64,000 nt of DNA from assembly GCF_029784135.1 (NCBI RefSeq), contig NC_073746.1, positions 50,552,393 through 50,616,392 of the forward strand, in the 5' to 3' direction. This stretch comes from Toxorhynchites rutilus septentrionalis (lineage: Eukaryota > Arthropoda > Insecta > Diptera > Culicidae). The stretch's first letter is position 1; the number at the start of each line of letters is the position of its first letter. The notes beneath the pieces are model-generated. The model searched no databases, was not told where the DNA came from, and saw nothing but the letters and a program-made list of their open reading frames with translations. Shown here in pieces: positions 21,321 through 33,420 of this stretch. The position numbers were made by a program, and so were the translations under genes.

Positions 21321-21800
21321 TGGCGATGCCAATCAAATTGTTGCTAGGTTCAATTTTGTTTCCAAGCGGTTTGTAAATCCAATTTGTAAATACGGTAGCA
21401 AATGTAAGCTAGCTAAATAAGACTTAGCTTTAAACGAACACACAGCCAGTGGGGTGGCGAATGGAATGAAAAACGGTGGCGTGAAGTGCGCAAAAACGAA
21501 AATATTTGAAGAACGGGTAAAACAAACCCTGGAAAATGGTGACATTCAGCAGCAGCAGCAACATGTAAAACAATAGTCAAAGCCGATAGAGTGTAGAAAT
21601 AGTGTAAGTAATAACTGTCTATCAATGTTCAACGATGTTTTCAAACTGTTTTTGTACAAGTGGAAGAATGTTAACAGCGAGAGAATGAGAGAGAGAGAAA
21701 AAAGAGTACAGAAGAAGCTATAAACGGTCTCAACTAGTGACTAAATGAGAACAAAATAAAGTGTTACGCTACTATTTCACAATACCGTTGTTTTATTCAT
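21321..21800 (+). other. non-repeated island with poly(A) signal
   Basis: A-rich + strand sequence containing a CAGCAGCAGCAGCAA run near 21548 and a GAGA run near 21690, followed by AATAAA at 21755-21760 and a T/G-rich stretch. It resembles a 3' UTR end. Which gene it might belong to is unknown. Confidence 0.35.
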
Positions 21801-22149
21801 TTACCACACATTCCTAATTAGAAAAAAGAGTGAAATGAATTAGACCCTCGTGTTAACTCCAATCGCCAGTGAATAATAAAAAATCATTGAAATATTTTTA
21901 GCACTCCTGTACTCGCGCCCAAAATCGTAACCCATATACTCACAGACTGTGTGCGTCTTTTTTTTTCTTTATTAAAGAGATTCAATGAAGAAAGCTTGAG
22001 CTTGAGCTTGGGTAGACGGTACACTTCGTAGTTGCTCTCCGTGATTGACCTGAACCAGCGAATTGCACAAAGAACACACCGAATGAAGCTTGGGAGTAGC
22101 AAGCCATTTTCATTGTGCAAGTTTCGGTTATTCGAGCTTTGAATAGTCA
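21801..22149. other. spacer, nothing recognised
   Basis: Contains a CTTGAGCTTGAGCTTGGG direct repeat near 21997. No gene supported. Confidence 0.3.
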
Positions 22150-22495
22150 ATAATGACGCCGGTCACGTCCTTACAGTTACCAGGGGAAGGGAAGGAATAT
22201 TAGTATGATATTCGCCACCCAAAAGCAAGAAGGGTAGCCTCTATAGCGTGGTTCCCTAGCGTTTATCAAGAAAGGGATAGTTGTTGGTGGGGAAGGTAAG
22301 AATCATGATTCACTGTGCTGAGTGATGTGTTTATCCATTTCTTTCTTTTCATAGTAACCATGGATATCAGCTATTACAACCATCCTCTTTAGGGGCTTTG
22401 GACCCTCTGCTCTGGTTCTCAATAGTTTCAGGTTCTTTTTCGGACATGCTACTACAGAGATCCGTCATTCACAGGCGGAGTTAAAGAGATTTAAT
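22150..22495 (+). mobile_element. probable LINE 3' end, 5' truncated
   Basis: Non-coding sequence of LINE 3'-UTR type (GACGCCGGTCACGTCC, then AGGGGAAGGGAAGGAATATT) running into TTTAATAAACAAAAAAAA. The identification rests on remembered style and the A-rich end; no coding sequence confirms it. Confidence 0.4.
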
Positions 22496-22499
22496 AAAC

Positions 22500-24139
22500 A
22501 AAAAAAAGGGTGTCTTTTTAATATATTGCTATTGTGTATTTTTAGGCGTTATTGGTATTAATTTTAAAAACAAAAGATGTAATTGAATGAAAAAACTGCA
22601 GAAAATTCTAATACTCATTGATTTCAGTCATCTCATTGATTCTCGGTCTGTCAGACCGTATGCGCGAGTATAGGAGGGTTAAGAATATGGTTGTTGAAAT
22701 TAAATTCTTTAGATTAGTTTAGATTTTTGTTTTCTTTTGAAATAACCACCTCAGTCGCATGTGACTTGTACTCATCGTTCCCAACGGATTCGATACAGAC
22801 ATAATTATATACGTGTTATTATTTCAGCAACACTCCATGCTTAATGCATACATCCAGCTTGAGCAATTTTCTGGTTGCAGGAGTTTCGTAAGATCGTGAG
22901 CTGCTATCCGACTTTCGACACATTTAATGACAGAGAATAGAACGACACATGAAGACCAGGCGAAGATTACTCAACGCTTAAAGACTCTCTACACGATCTC
23001 CTCAGAATTTGCAGGTATATTTATGATACTCGTATTTGGCAACACTTCCAGTTGTGGCTTCTTATTTTATTCTAATCAGTATTCATGATATACGGGTGAG
23101 TGAATATTGTTGGGAGACTCATTCTCATACTCAGTTCATATCAAATATTACGTTCATATTTTTCCATTGTCAGAAGACATTTCCGTTGGCTCTAGGGAAT
23201 CACAATCCAACATTCTTATTGTATAAAAATTCAGTCACACCGAAACAACATATTTTCTATATTTCAGGTGTTTCATCAGAGGTTCATTCCAAAGCTCATG
23301 AGTACAATGAAGACACACTTGAGCTGAAAAATTTGGGTTTGCTTTTGAATCATGCGAGTGATAATCATGCAATTGTAGAACAGCAGATTTGGCTGGTCTT
23401 GGTTCCAGTCCTAAACATACTCATGTTGTCGGTAGAGATGTTGCCTTGCTCAGATATAGTTAACAGCAACTGAAGTTCTATGGATTATATATTCCTTCAA
23501 TTGGGATTACGCCAAGACCTCATTATCTGTACTTGAACAATCAAATAACAATGGATATTCTGTCGAGTACTTGTCGTACAAACAATTAACTTCGATTTTG
23601 TGGAAGGTAACCTACAAAATCAAGTATACAAGTTTATAACTGAACTAAAATTATTTATAGTTCCAGAAAGTTCGAAGCAACCGCTCAGTGATTCATGGCT
23701 ATTGGAGTTGATGACCCATCGATTAATTTGGCCGAGCGTTCGGAAGAATAGTTCGACATTAGTGTGAATATGTCTCCAGGAAAACAGCAATGAAATGACT
23801 GACATGACAGCACCCATGGATACACGATAATTGGAAACGGAACGAATAGCTCGTATAGGCTTCTTTTCGGAAACCATTCGTATCCGGAGATACCTGTTTG
23901 ATTCAATGTTATTCCCCGAGCCTGTGGTAGGAAAGGAATCCCAATGGCATTTTATAAATCAAAATTTTATCAGGCTGGTGCTATTATAATTAGTCGAAGA
24001 TAGCATTACCCAAATGCTGATGATTTGTTTGGATTTGTGAAATTGTAATGAGCCGAGATGGTTATTATCGTAATACGATTTTCGATCTTGGAATAAAAAC
24101 ATTCAGTGAAACAGTAGAAGTATATTTAAGCATGTTCTA
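22500..24139. other. unclassified stretch; one 145-codon open frame of unknown meaning
   Basis: The + frame at 23036-23473 (145 codons) has TTTCAG-type acceptors inside it and no motif I recognise. The - frame at 23620-23877 overlaps similar sequence. Since the segment ends in a repeat shared with 27525-27735, it may be transposon-derived. Confidence 0.25.
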
Positions 24140-24370
24140 TGCGTAAAATAAAAAATTATAAGAAAAATATAACAGATGAACTAATTTTATTCAGAACCTG
24201 GCATATTCATAGTTAGAAACCATAAGATTGTCTGATCAAAATATTGAATCTAATCAAAATGGATATCGATATGGAGTTCGAGAAAGATGTTTTATTTAAA
24301 TTCAATCTAATTAATTCATGAGATGCAAAAGCAATCATCGAAACTGATTCATGTCTTTACATATCACCTG
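24140..24370 (+). repeat. direct repeat shared with 27525-27735 (family J)
   Basis: Both copies read AAATAAAAAATTATA, ACAGATGAACTAATTTTATT, ATAAGATTGTCT, TTGAATCTAATCAAAATGG and GATATGGAGTTC in order. Non-coding; probably parts of one mobile family. Confidence 0.6.
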
Positions 24371-24429
24371 ACAGTCTAGGAATAGAAATTATAATCAATA
24401 TTGATAATGTAACCATGTTACAGTCACTA

Positions 24430-24945
24430 TAAACTATTTTGACCAATGGCAGTCTAGTCGCATAGGAATAATGAACGAAGATTGAAAACAAGTTAACTTT
24501 GAAAAATCATAACTCGAAAACTAAAAACCGCATCTCTCTGATTTTTATTGTTGTGTGAAAAACCGCAACTTTCAAGAAAAAAAAACAAAATAAAATATAG
24601 CACGCTCTAACTAAGCCATATAAACCATAAAAAACAAATACAATCAATAATCCAAAAAATTGTTTGCGGATGTAGTATTTGTAGATTAATGTCGACTATC
24701 TAGTTGGCTTTTATTTGATATGTCGATAATATGAATCGGTCGTGTGATTCGAAAGTTATAACTTTTTGCAAAAAGTCTTTTTCGTAAAAAATAAACAAAA
24801 AGTTTTTCCGGACCACCCTAAATTGAAATGGGCACTCTAATAAAAAAATAAAAATACGGGTCTAACATTTTGTGACAAGAAACAAAATTACCAATTTCAA
24901 GAAATATTTGAGAACCACTACATCGGTTTGGCATGGAATAGCTGA
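24430..24945. mobile_element. family B foldback, partial (B3)
   Basis: Matches the right half of B1: AACTTTGAAAAATCATAACTC, GATATGTCGAT, ACCACCCTAAA, GGGTCTAACATTTTG and the terminal ACATCGGTTTGGCATGGAAT. The left end is missing. Confidence 0.65.
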
Positions 24946-25394
24946 ATTACGAGTTCGACCGTAGAGGAGAAGACAAAAAAAATATAGGAACAGAGAGCGA
25001 ATTCGGAAATTTTGAGTAATTTTTGACATACTGTAACTTCGTGAAAACGCATGAAAACCAAAGTTAAAAAACGTTCATTCTGAGAGTACGTATATCATTC
25101 TGTATTTCTGGTATATTTTGCGATGAAGTGCTCCTCTAATTTAGTCAAAACTTTGATCGATCGGCTAAAAAAACGGTTGAACGTATCAATATGAAACGTT
25201 CATTGGAGTTTTGGGGATAAACTAGGTCCAAAAACAGAAATATCTCTGTATGGGAAGGTCCTTCAGGGTCCTACAGGTACATTCTAGGAACTAAATGAAA
25301 GCTGATTTATAAGGTTAATTGGATTTTCTCTTGAGTTGGTTAGCAAAAAAATGTGTTGGCCCACAAAATCTTTGAAAAGACTGAAAGAAACCGT
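24946..25394. other. spacer, nothing recognised
   Basis: No coding frame or repeat match. Confidence 0.3.
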
Positions 25395-25800
25395 TTTGAT
25401 GTAGGATGACGTCTTTCGGGAACATATTGGGGTACAAATTGAAAACAGAGACAGTAAAACAAAGTTGCCTGGGGGAAATCGGCATTGCAAATGCATGAAA
25501 GTAGGGGAGGCTTTTGCTCCCACCGAAATGTGTTCCCTAACAGAGACATCAAAACCAAGCTGCCTGGAGGAAATCGGCATTGCAAGTACATAAAAGTAGG
25601 AGGAGCTTTTGTTCCTACTGAAATATATTCCCAACAGAGATATCAAAATCAAGATGCCCGAGGGAAATCGGCATGTCGGGGGCTTTTTATATTGCAAGTA
25701 AGGTGAGTGATACGATTAATTATAGCTAAAAAAATTTAAATTTGAAACTTTAATGTTGGTTGCTTCGTGAAATTTCATATCAATGACCGATCGTGTATTG
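25395..25800 (+). repeat. family H repeat with about 95-base tandem units (H1)
   Basis: GGAAATCGGCATTGC starts at 25474, 25569 and 25663, so units are 95 and 94 bases long. Each contains GTTCC(C)nAACAGAGA and ATCAAAACCAAG. The array is preceded by GATGTAGGATGACGTCTTTCGG and followed by AACTTTAATGTTGGTTGCTTC, both shared with H2 at 32810. The open frames over it come from the repeat and are not genes. Confidence 0.8.
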
Positions 25801-26080
25801 TAAAAAAATTAGCATAAGTGTTAGTGTAAAATGGTATATGGTAGCAGTTGTGTTAAAAATGACTTGATATATGAAACGATTTATTTTAATTTTCATAAGT
25901 TAAAACCAAGGTGTGCTCCCGTTCGAGAATAGGTCGTTTGGTTCAAGTTGTCTGTTTTGTTGTGTTCATAAAAATAAAACAAAGAATATATTTTCTATCC
26001 ATTATATCATTATTTGATTATCTATTATTTAACAATAAAACAAACATTGAACGGAAAAAAAAATATTTATAATTAGAATA
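25801..26080. other. AT-rich spacer
   Basis: No gene or repeat recognised. Confidence 0.3.
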
Positions 26081-26088
26081 GTTACAAC

Positions 26089-27486
26089 TAGAGATGGGCA
26101 AACCGTTCACGAACGGTACGAAAGAACTAGTTCGCCGAAAAGAGTGAACGAACGGTCGTTCTTTTTCAAAGAATGGTAGTTCTTCCCACGAACTGATTGC
26201 GAGCGAACGGTTTGCGAACGAACTGATTCCGAAAGAACGGTTTGCGAGTGAACTGTTTGAGAGCGAACTGATTGAGAGTGAACTGTTTGCGAATGAACTG
26301 TGTGAGAAAAAACTGATTGAGAGTGAACTGTTTGTGCACGACCTGTTTGCGAGTGAACTGTTTGGGAACGAACTGTTTGAGAACGAGGTGTTTGCGGGTA
26401 AACTCTTGCGAACGAACGAGTGCAGCCGAACTGATGGACGGAGTGGATAAAAATAACGAGAACGCTTGTAAGAAAAATAAAACGATATTGTCATATTGTC
26501 ACGCAGGGTTTATTTTGTTAATGTATACTCAGTTTTGGGTTAGAAATTAAATTAGATTTTCGTAGTTTTAAAGGCAAAATTATATATTTTCAATTTCATG
26601 TATTATTTGAACTCCACGTAACATTCATATAATTCCTGATTATCAGGAAAAATTCCTGGGGGAAGCTGGGGCGATTCATGAATTAGGTAAATATAAAATG
26701 TTATAGTGAGGGCATGTTGAGAAAAAGTTTTTTCGTTGCTTTCAATCCATTGTTTGGCCTATTGCGTGTACGTGTTATCGTGATTGTTTGTATGATTGAT
26801 TGTTTGTGAAAATCGCTGCTGAATTTCTTCTCTGAATGAACATTATGAAATATGATCCTATATGAGGAGCTTAGAATGCAAGGGGTGTAAGTGACTTGAT
26901 CGATTTCTCTTCATCAACTTTTTCTTTAGTTAATAACTCAACTGCATAAACGTTCCAATTTAAGTTTGCTAGAGAGTCCGATAGATGAGGTTCTGACCTA
27001 TCTTCCACATTGTCAAATATAGCTGGGAATGTATTTGAGGCTAAGCTATGACCAAAAGAGAGAGTCGATGTAGAGAAATCGATCAAATCACTTACACCCC
27101 TTTTGTTCTAAGCCCCTCATATGGAACCTGTGTGTTGCTCAAACAGAAAATATGAAAAATTGCACATATGTTGTGCGCATCAAATCATTACATATACTTT
27201 TGTCGGCCGATAAACATATTTTCACAAACAGTTTGCGACATTCAAAGAAGAAGCAGCTTATCTTTCCCTACTAAATTACAAAAATATAAATCCCATACGT
27301 GCACTATCCAAACCAACGATATCAATTAATAGCTGTCTATGTATGTTGGGTACCAGCTAACATTCTATGTTGTTCCTAATACCGCTGAACGAAAGAGCGA
27401 AAGAACGGTTCAAAAGAACTGATTCACTTAGATGAACGGTTATTGACTGAACCGTTCATCAAAGTGAACTGTTTTGCACATCTCTA
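26089..27486. mobile_element. hAT-like non-autonomous element with 15-base minisatellite
   Basis: Inverted ends TAGAGATGGGCAAA and TTTTGCACATCTCTA are flanked by GTTACAAC (26081-26088) and GTTTCAAC (27487-27494), an 8-base target duplication with one change. The ends continue inward as CGTTCACGAACGG and ACCGTTCAT repeats, likely subterminal binding sites. No transposase is visible in 1398 bases. The 8-base duplication puts it in hAT. Confidence 0.78.
26189..26420 (+). repeat. 15-base tandem repeat, about 15 units
   Basis: The unit is close to CGAACTGTTTGCGAG, repeated in strict 15-base register with point differences. Because 15 is a multiple of three, the - strand reads as five-residue repeats (SSLAN-like), which gives the 158-codon frame at 26018-26494. 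It lies in the subterminal part of the hAT-like element and shares the GAACnG core with its ends. Confidence 0.88.
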
Positions 27487-27524
27487 GTTTCAACGTGTTT
27501 TCCCATGGCGTACACAATGCCAGT

Positions 27525-27735
27525 CCTTCTAAATAAAAAATTATATAAACATATGACAGATGAACTAATTTTATTAAAAACTTGACAAATGCATAGTAGG
27601 AAATCATAAGATTGTCTTTTCAAAATATTGAATCTAATCAAAATGGAAATCGATATGGAGTTCCCTATAGCCCGGAAAAGATGTATTATCCAAATTCAAT
27701 CTAATTTATTCTTGAGGCACAAAAGCAATCAATTT
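27525..27735 (+). repeat. family J direct repeat, second copy
   Basis: See the matching blocks at 24140-24370. This copy begins 30 bases after the hAT-like element. Confidence 0.6.
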
Positions 27736-28769
27736 TTTTCAAACAAAATCTCTGAAACAAAAAAATCGATCAAATTTTTAATCAGCAAAGATGCCGCTAC
27801 CGCATGAACCTCGGAAAAATCTAAAACATGTTTTCTTGACAAAATAACGGTCGTTCGAAGAAAAAAAATACTGTTTGCAACTTTTTTTCTTCGTTTCCTG
27901 ATTTTTTCAAAATAGTAAAATTCCAAAATTATGATTTTTGATTGGTTTATGCGATAGATAGATGTATACAGATGGTATTCATATAAATTCAACATAAATC
28001 GATTCAGTAGAACTTAAAATATCGTGTAAGCCAGCTTGAAAAAACTATTTTCAAGAAAAACGCGTTCGAAATTAATTGTTATGGCCGTACTACATTAGAT
28101 ATTCATGAATGCCCAAATTTCAGAAATATGGAGAATTTTTTTTATTTTTTTGTTTTCAAATTTCTAGACTAGACTACTTAAGCGCCTACGATGATAACTT
28201 CAATTACTAAACAATTACTCAAATATCATAGCATGACAAATTACCATTCCTATAGAATTAGAAGGCATTCATGTAAGTATTAAATTGCAGAATTCTACAA
28301 TAGGTTATATTTATTCAAAGTTAAAAAAAATTGGAAAACTGAACCGTGATTTATTTATTATTTGAGTAAGGGACACATTTGATTAGAATTTCGGACACAT
28401 TTTGTCACATGAATTTCCTTGAGAGAAATTTGTTACTGATTATTTCATTGTTTTTATTTTATACTCTTTAACAAAACATCAATTATGAACAAAAGTCATT
28501 ATAATCGGATAAAATTTATTAAAAAAAGGGCATAATAAGCGACATGTCACTATAAAGGAAGTCATTATATCCGACTTTTTTTTTTACAAAGAATTTGAAA
28601 TGAAACCAAACTTCGTTGTTTAATTACATCATAAAAAACGGTTGTTCAATATAAATGGAGTCATAATAAATGGATTCTACTGTATTTTTAAGCCAAATTT
28701 ATGCAAAAAATACAAAAAAAAATCCGATTTTTTTTCTTGCATAAGATTACCCTAATCTGTATCGAATAT
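27736..28769. other. AT-rich spacer, no gene recognised
   Basis: No biased coding frame. The segment 28490-28690 has repeated TCATTATAATCGGA / TCATTATATCCGACTT blocks that suggest a decayed inverted-repeat element. Confidence 0.3.
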
Positions 28770-28928
28770 ACAGTAATCGGTATCGTAGCGGTATCATATA
28801 TACTTTATGACCTGTTCTCATGCCTACCAAGTTTTTTGGGATAATTTCATTAAAATCGGTCAAGCCGTTTCGGAGGAGTTCGACAACGAACATCGTGACA
28901 CGATATTTTTATATATAAAGAAGATATA
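28770..28928 (+). mobile_element. RTE-like LINE or SINE 3' tail
   Basis: Homologous in reverse to 2365-2515: ATTAAAATCGGTCAAGCCG, then GGAGTTCGACAACGAACAT, then TTTTTATATATAAAGAAG. Typical of short 5'-truncated insertions. Confidence 0.5.
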
Positions 28929-29389
28929 GTGCCCTCTAGTCCAAAACCATGGAAATCTTCTCAGTAGTCTTAATATAGACATTCGTCGTCGTAATTTTCG
29001 CTTCCATAACTTTCTTCGCCTCTCTGTTGCAAGGACTAATTATGGTAGAAATGAACCTGTCAATAGTATGTGTAGAATTTTTAATCAATGTTACAGTGTA
29101 TTTGATTTTAATTTATCTCGCTCAGTTCTCAAAACATTGTACTCTCGTTTATGTTAAATTATTATTTTGTTACTACGAAGTGCATTGTAGTTTATCACAT
29201 TGTCATTTGTTTTGTAAACTAATGTCTAGTGTTAAGATAGAATGAGCTGTTTCTTTGTTAATTAAGATTTTGTCATTTCAATTGGTCCCCTTGCTACAAA
29301 CAGTAGAATAAGTTGAAATGTAAATACACAGTAGATATACGAATAGATTTAAGAATTGAGTGTGTGAGATTATCATTATTATAACAATT
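28929..29389 (+). other. possible LINE 3' region, non-coding
   Basis: Leads directly into the LINE 3' end below and may be more of the same element. Nothing else recognised. Confidence 0.25.
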
Positions 29390-29575
29390 TCCTTATATCC
29401 CATCCTTTTCCTGAAAAAATATGTCACCCTTCTAAACTCGAGTAGACCGCGAGTAATCGGTTTCTACTATGTTTATGTATAGTAATAAAAATATAATTAA
29501 GAATTCGGCTACTTTAAACTTATGTAACTGAGCCTGTAAAAATGAACGAATTTAATAAAAAATAAATAAGATTTT
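29390..29575 (+). mobile_element. non-LTR retrotransposon 3' end (second copy)
   Basis: Same sequence as 6396-6597, including CGAGTAATCGGTTT and TTATGTAACTGAGCCTG, ending in TTTAATAAAAAATAAAT. Confidence 0.6.
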
Positions 29576-29744
29576 GTCATTTGGACTGTTTTGTTGACGC
29601 AAAAATGAGTAGGTTTTATGCCCATTTGAGAAAAAATTTTTTAGCAAACTAAAATGGCCTTTTCAATGCTACAAAATAAAATAAAATAAAATAAACAGCA
29701 AAAAACAAATAAAATAAATAATTATAAAAACAAAACAAATAAAA

Positions 29745-30020
29745 TAAATAATTATACGGGTCTAATGTTGAAATTTTTTGCAAGTGTAATATTTTTCCAA
29801 GTAAAACTAGCTTATTATCTTTAATTTAATATGTTGTCAAATATGTCAAAAGAAATGATTTAAAAAAGGTCATTTTTGGAAAAAAGGCGAAAAAGTTGAT
29901 TTTTCGGACCACCCTAGAACGGAAGCGGGCACCCTAATGACATTTTTTTTAAATACGGGTCTAATGTTTTGCGATAAACATTTAAAATATCACTTTGGTA
30001 TGGAATGGCTGAATTCCAAC
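29745..30020. mobile_element. family B foldback, partial (B4)
   Basis: Right-end part only: AATTTAATATGTTG, GACCACCCTAGAACGG, GGGCACCCTAAT, ACGGGTCTAATG and a GGTATGGAATGGCTG end. Confidence 0.6.
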
Positions 30021-30194
30021 ATCCAAATCATAGAGGTATTACAATAGAGTATATTATTCGAAAATAATCATGAATGAAATTATCATAAAAGTCCTAATTG
30101 CTGAATCTTTAGTTTCTAAAAACCGATTCCCTTCACATATATTCCATTCAGATATTCAGCTCGAAACTTAGTAAACTACCTGAATCTTTTTTTA

Positions 30195-30575
30195 CAGGTT
30201 CTTTCAGATTAAACACTCACGCAACAAATTTTAATAACTTCTACATAAGTGAACCGATTTTTATTTTTAAAAAACGAAAATAAAGCTTTTTTTAGGACAT
30301 TGTCGATGTGACTCCAAATTTTGTGGCTTATCAACATAGCAACGGTCCTTCACCTACCCCCAGAGGAAGTCATCGACGACGAGAAATGTTGAAATTCTTA
30401 GGGTAAAATCATTATACATCTTTACACTAAAAACCAAACGATTAGACTCAACGAGTAGCCGAATATTATCGTCCCGAAGTGGGTAATGCAGTGTTACCAT
30501 CGACGGAGCGAAACATTTTTTTTTATAAGGATCTATTCGATTTTTTTGCGTGAGCGTTTAATCTGAAAAACCCTG
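30195..30575. mobile_element. family K mariner-like MITE (K1)
   Basis: Inverted ends CAGGTTCTTTCAGATTAAAC(A)CTCACGCAA and TTGCGTGAGCGTTTAATCTG...CCTG are flanked by TA on both sides. The interior keeps both ends of the coding copies K2 and K3 (for example ATCGTCCCGAAGTGGG and CATAGCAACGGTCCTTCAC) with the middle deleted. 381 bases. Confidence 0.82.
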
Positions 30576-30577
30576 TA

Positions 30578-31089
30578 TACAAATTCAAAGTTCGATTGTA
30601 CATATTTTTTATTGTATTCTCCTTTATTTGTTCGACTTCTTCTCTATCTGTGTACCATGAATAACATAACAATAAATTTTAAAACCCTGTTGAGGGTATG
30701 TTTTGTTTTTCGGCAGGTTTCAATCAGACACTAATGTAGGTGCTCATGAATTAGAAGATTATCCAATATCTAGAAGTATTTGATAAGTTTTACTCGTTTT
30801 TCGAATATTTCTAAATCTTTTGTACGGAATACAGTTGTGAAACATTTAAATTAGTGAAATTAAATAACATTCCAAAATAATTCAATGATTCTACCATAGC
30901 TAACATTAGACCATATGCGTAAAAGATATTTTTTATTTAATATGGTACTTCATCACCTCCTGTGAGAATCTGGGTCAACTACCTAATACCTTGTATGGCT
31001 TTGGATACTTTCAGGAATAGTTTGGTGAATATTTGGAACGACATTCCTACCGAAGTCGTAAATGGCTAGTTATTATTTCAAAATACAGA
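30578..31089. other. AT-rich spacer
   Basis: Nothing recognised. Confidence 0.3.
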
Positions 31090-31350
31090 GTAATACAATG
31101 CACAATGGCCCAGAAGGTTCATTTAAGTGGAAATTGGTTATTAGAGCTCGATAGTTATTCTCTAGACTAGACTAGACTAGAAATAAAAATATAACTTTCT
31201 TATTTTTATAAATAGAGGTAAACATAGTTCAACAATGTAGTTGCCCCAGTTATTGTAAGTAACTTTGTAGAACAAAGTATGTTTATATCTCTTGAAATGA
31301 GTCTGTCTTCAAAAGACTTTTAGAGCTTACTAATTCAAATATTTTTCGAT
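31090..31350. mobile_element. family C, internally deleted copy (C3)
   Basis: Matches C1 and C2: CAATGCACAATGGCCCAG, TTCATTTAAGTGGAAA, a CTAGA run (four units near 31170), AATAGAGGTAAACATAG, AACTTTGTAGAACAAAGTAT. Truncated at a poly-A/T junction. Confidence 0.6.
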
Positions 31351-32687
31351 GCAGAAAAAAAATAAAAAATACAGGTCTAATATTTTACAGAACCAGAGAA
31401 AGAATGCTTATCTGCATCACTCGTATGACCACTTTCACGGTGTCATCCTGCATACAGCGAACAATGGATTTGATAACGTCAAATCGTTTTTCTCGTTCAG
31501 CGCAGATCTAAAATATACAAAAATAGTTAAGTTATTGCAGGAATGAAACAACAGTAATATTTCACAAATGAGTTTCATTGATATGTACCATCAATGAAAA
31601 AAATATGAATACTAAATTGGAAACATCTAGCTTCTGAATGTATATTTCCCCGTTATTTTGAAAAAAGAAAACAAATTAAAAGATGTCCAATAAAACATAA
31701 AATTGCAGCTTTGTACCGGACATAAAATAATCATTGCCAAACCAGTGGAAATAACCAATGGATAGCTAGGCTATACTAGAATAAAAGATACTGTCCGTTC
31801 AAAGCAGTAAACGACCGTTTATTTTGGTTATTCTTTAGCTCGTTTGCACGCATATAGCCATTACATACAACGCACAATATATTCATATTACAATTGAGCG
31901 ATTCTAATCAAAATTTCTATGGTCCGATGTGTAGTGTTATATTACTGTTTTTATCGTCCGCACACTATTCTGTCATCGAAAACGATGGCCCTGTATCGTA
32001 AAAGATCAATTCAATCCGAATATCACAGATAGTAAAATCCAAATATCACAGAGAGTAAGAATACCATGCAGAATCATAGCAGAGGCTTCCGCTGCCGGTC
32101 GCGGACTTCACAACTCCCCGAAAGATAGCTGAAATTTTTAATATCTCGCTCCTAGTCTCTTATCCGCTCGGAGTGGAACCTCACTAAGCAATACCGTTTT
32201 CGATATCCGCATTGGAATTGTGGGCAATAAAAGAACACAATGGTGTATCCCTCAACGTCGAACGCGATAGCACAGAGGCCAGAGATAATAAATGTTCATG
32301 CCACTTGAAATGCTTCATTGGTCGCACGATGAAAAGTTTCAACGACACTTCTGCTTTCCGTTGAAAAACCAATCGAGAACGAGAACAAAAACTAATCATT
32401 TTTAATCGGCGATGGAATGAATCAACGTTTAGAAAAAAAAGCCCAATTTCATGGAACTTACATGCTGCGCTTGTTGTAGTTAAATGTACCGAAATGAATA
32501 CTGAATTCTCTATTTTTAGAATACCATCGAGTAAAAATACACATAATAATGAACGCTTTTCAATCAACGATATACTAGGTTATTTAAAACATATTTGGGG
32601 TCATTCGTCAGTAGATGACGTTTATGGTCTTAAACACTAATCCAATGTGTCGGCATTTTTTTTTTTTTTTTTGCATAAACAGCCATT
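31351..32687. other. non-repeated stretch, no gene recognised
   Basis: The 127-codon - frame at 32184-32567 is the longest here; it has no motif I know and mixed codon use. A fragment of B-type sequence (ACAGGTCTAATATTTTACAG) starts it. Nothing else seen. Confidence 0.3.
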
Positions 32688-32790
32688 CCACGCCAAGCCG
32701 ATATAGTGGTTCTCAGATTATCATGAAGAGTTGTAGTTTTGTTTTTATCTCAAAACATTAGATTCGCATTTTTTATTCGTTAGGGTGTTC
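32688..32790. mobile_element. family B left end (B5 fragment)
   Basis: CAGCCATTCCACGCCAAGCC, GATATAGTGGTTCTCAGAT and the following TTATCTCAAAACATTAGA block are the left end of B; the copy then breaks off into family H. Confidence 0.65.
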
Positions 32791-32809
32791 CGGGAATTCA
32801 GTTTATTCT

Positions 32810-33420
32810 CATTTTGACGTAGGATTACGTCTTTCGGGAACATATTGGGGTACAAATTGAAAATCGAGAATCGAGCACACCGTGAAAATTGTCCAATTTC
32901 AAACGCTTATTGCTCAGTCATTTTATGATGGATTGATGAAATTTTTGCGTCAATCGATTTCGGCACTCCATAACAATTTTTTATATTGAATAACATAATA
33001 TATATCATTAAACTAACTATCAAACAATTGAAAAATCTCAACCCCTATCCTAACGGAAATACTTACTTCTGATTGGTCGAAATTGACGACACATGCGGCA
33101 GTTCCCTAATAGAGACATCAAAACCAAGCTGCCTAGGGGAAATCGGCATTGCAAACATGAAAGTAGGGGGAGCTTTTGCTCCCGCCGAGATGTGTTCCCA
33201 AACAGAAACATCAAAACCAAGCTGCCTGATGGAAATCGGCATTGCAAATACATGAAAGTCGGGGGCATTTTTATATTGCAAGTAAGAAGAGTGATACGAA
33301 TAATTCTAGCAAATAAAATTTAAATTTGGAACTTTAATGTTGGTTGCTTCGTGAAACTCCATATCAATGTCCGATCGTGTATAGTGAAAAATTTAGCACA
33401 AGAGTAGGTGTTGTATTGTA
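32810..33420 (+). repeat. family H repeat with tandem units (H2)
   Basis: Starts GACGTAGGATTACGTCTTTCGG as H1, carries about 240 bases missing from H1, then two 93-base units (GGAAATCGGCATTGC at 33138 and 33231), then the shared right part AACTTTAATGTTGGTTGCTTC and GATCGTGTAT. Confidence 0.75.

Noticed and set aside
23036..23473. 145-codon + frame as a host gene
   Set aside because: No family recognised and no codon bias. It adjoins repeat J, so a transposon origin is as likely.
26018..26494. 158-codon - strand frame resembling a pentapeptide-repeat protein
   Set aside because: It is produced by the 15-base minisatellite of a hAT-like element and includes both flanking and element sequence across the insertion boundary at 26089.
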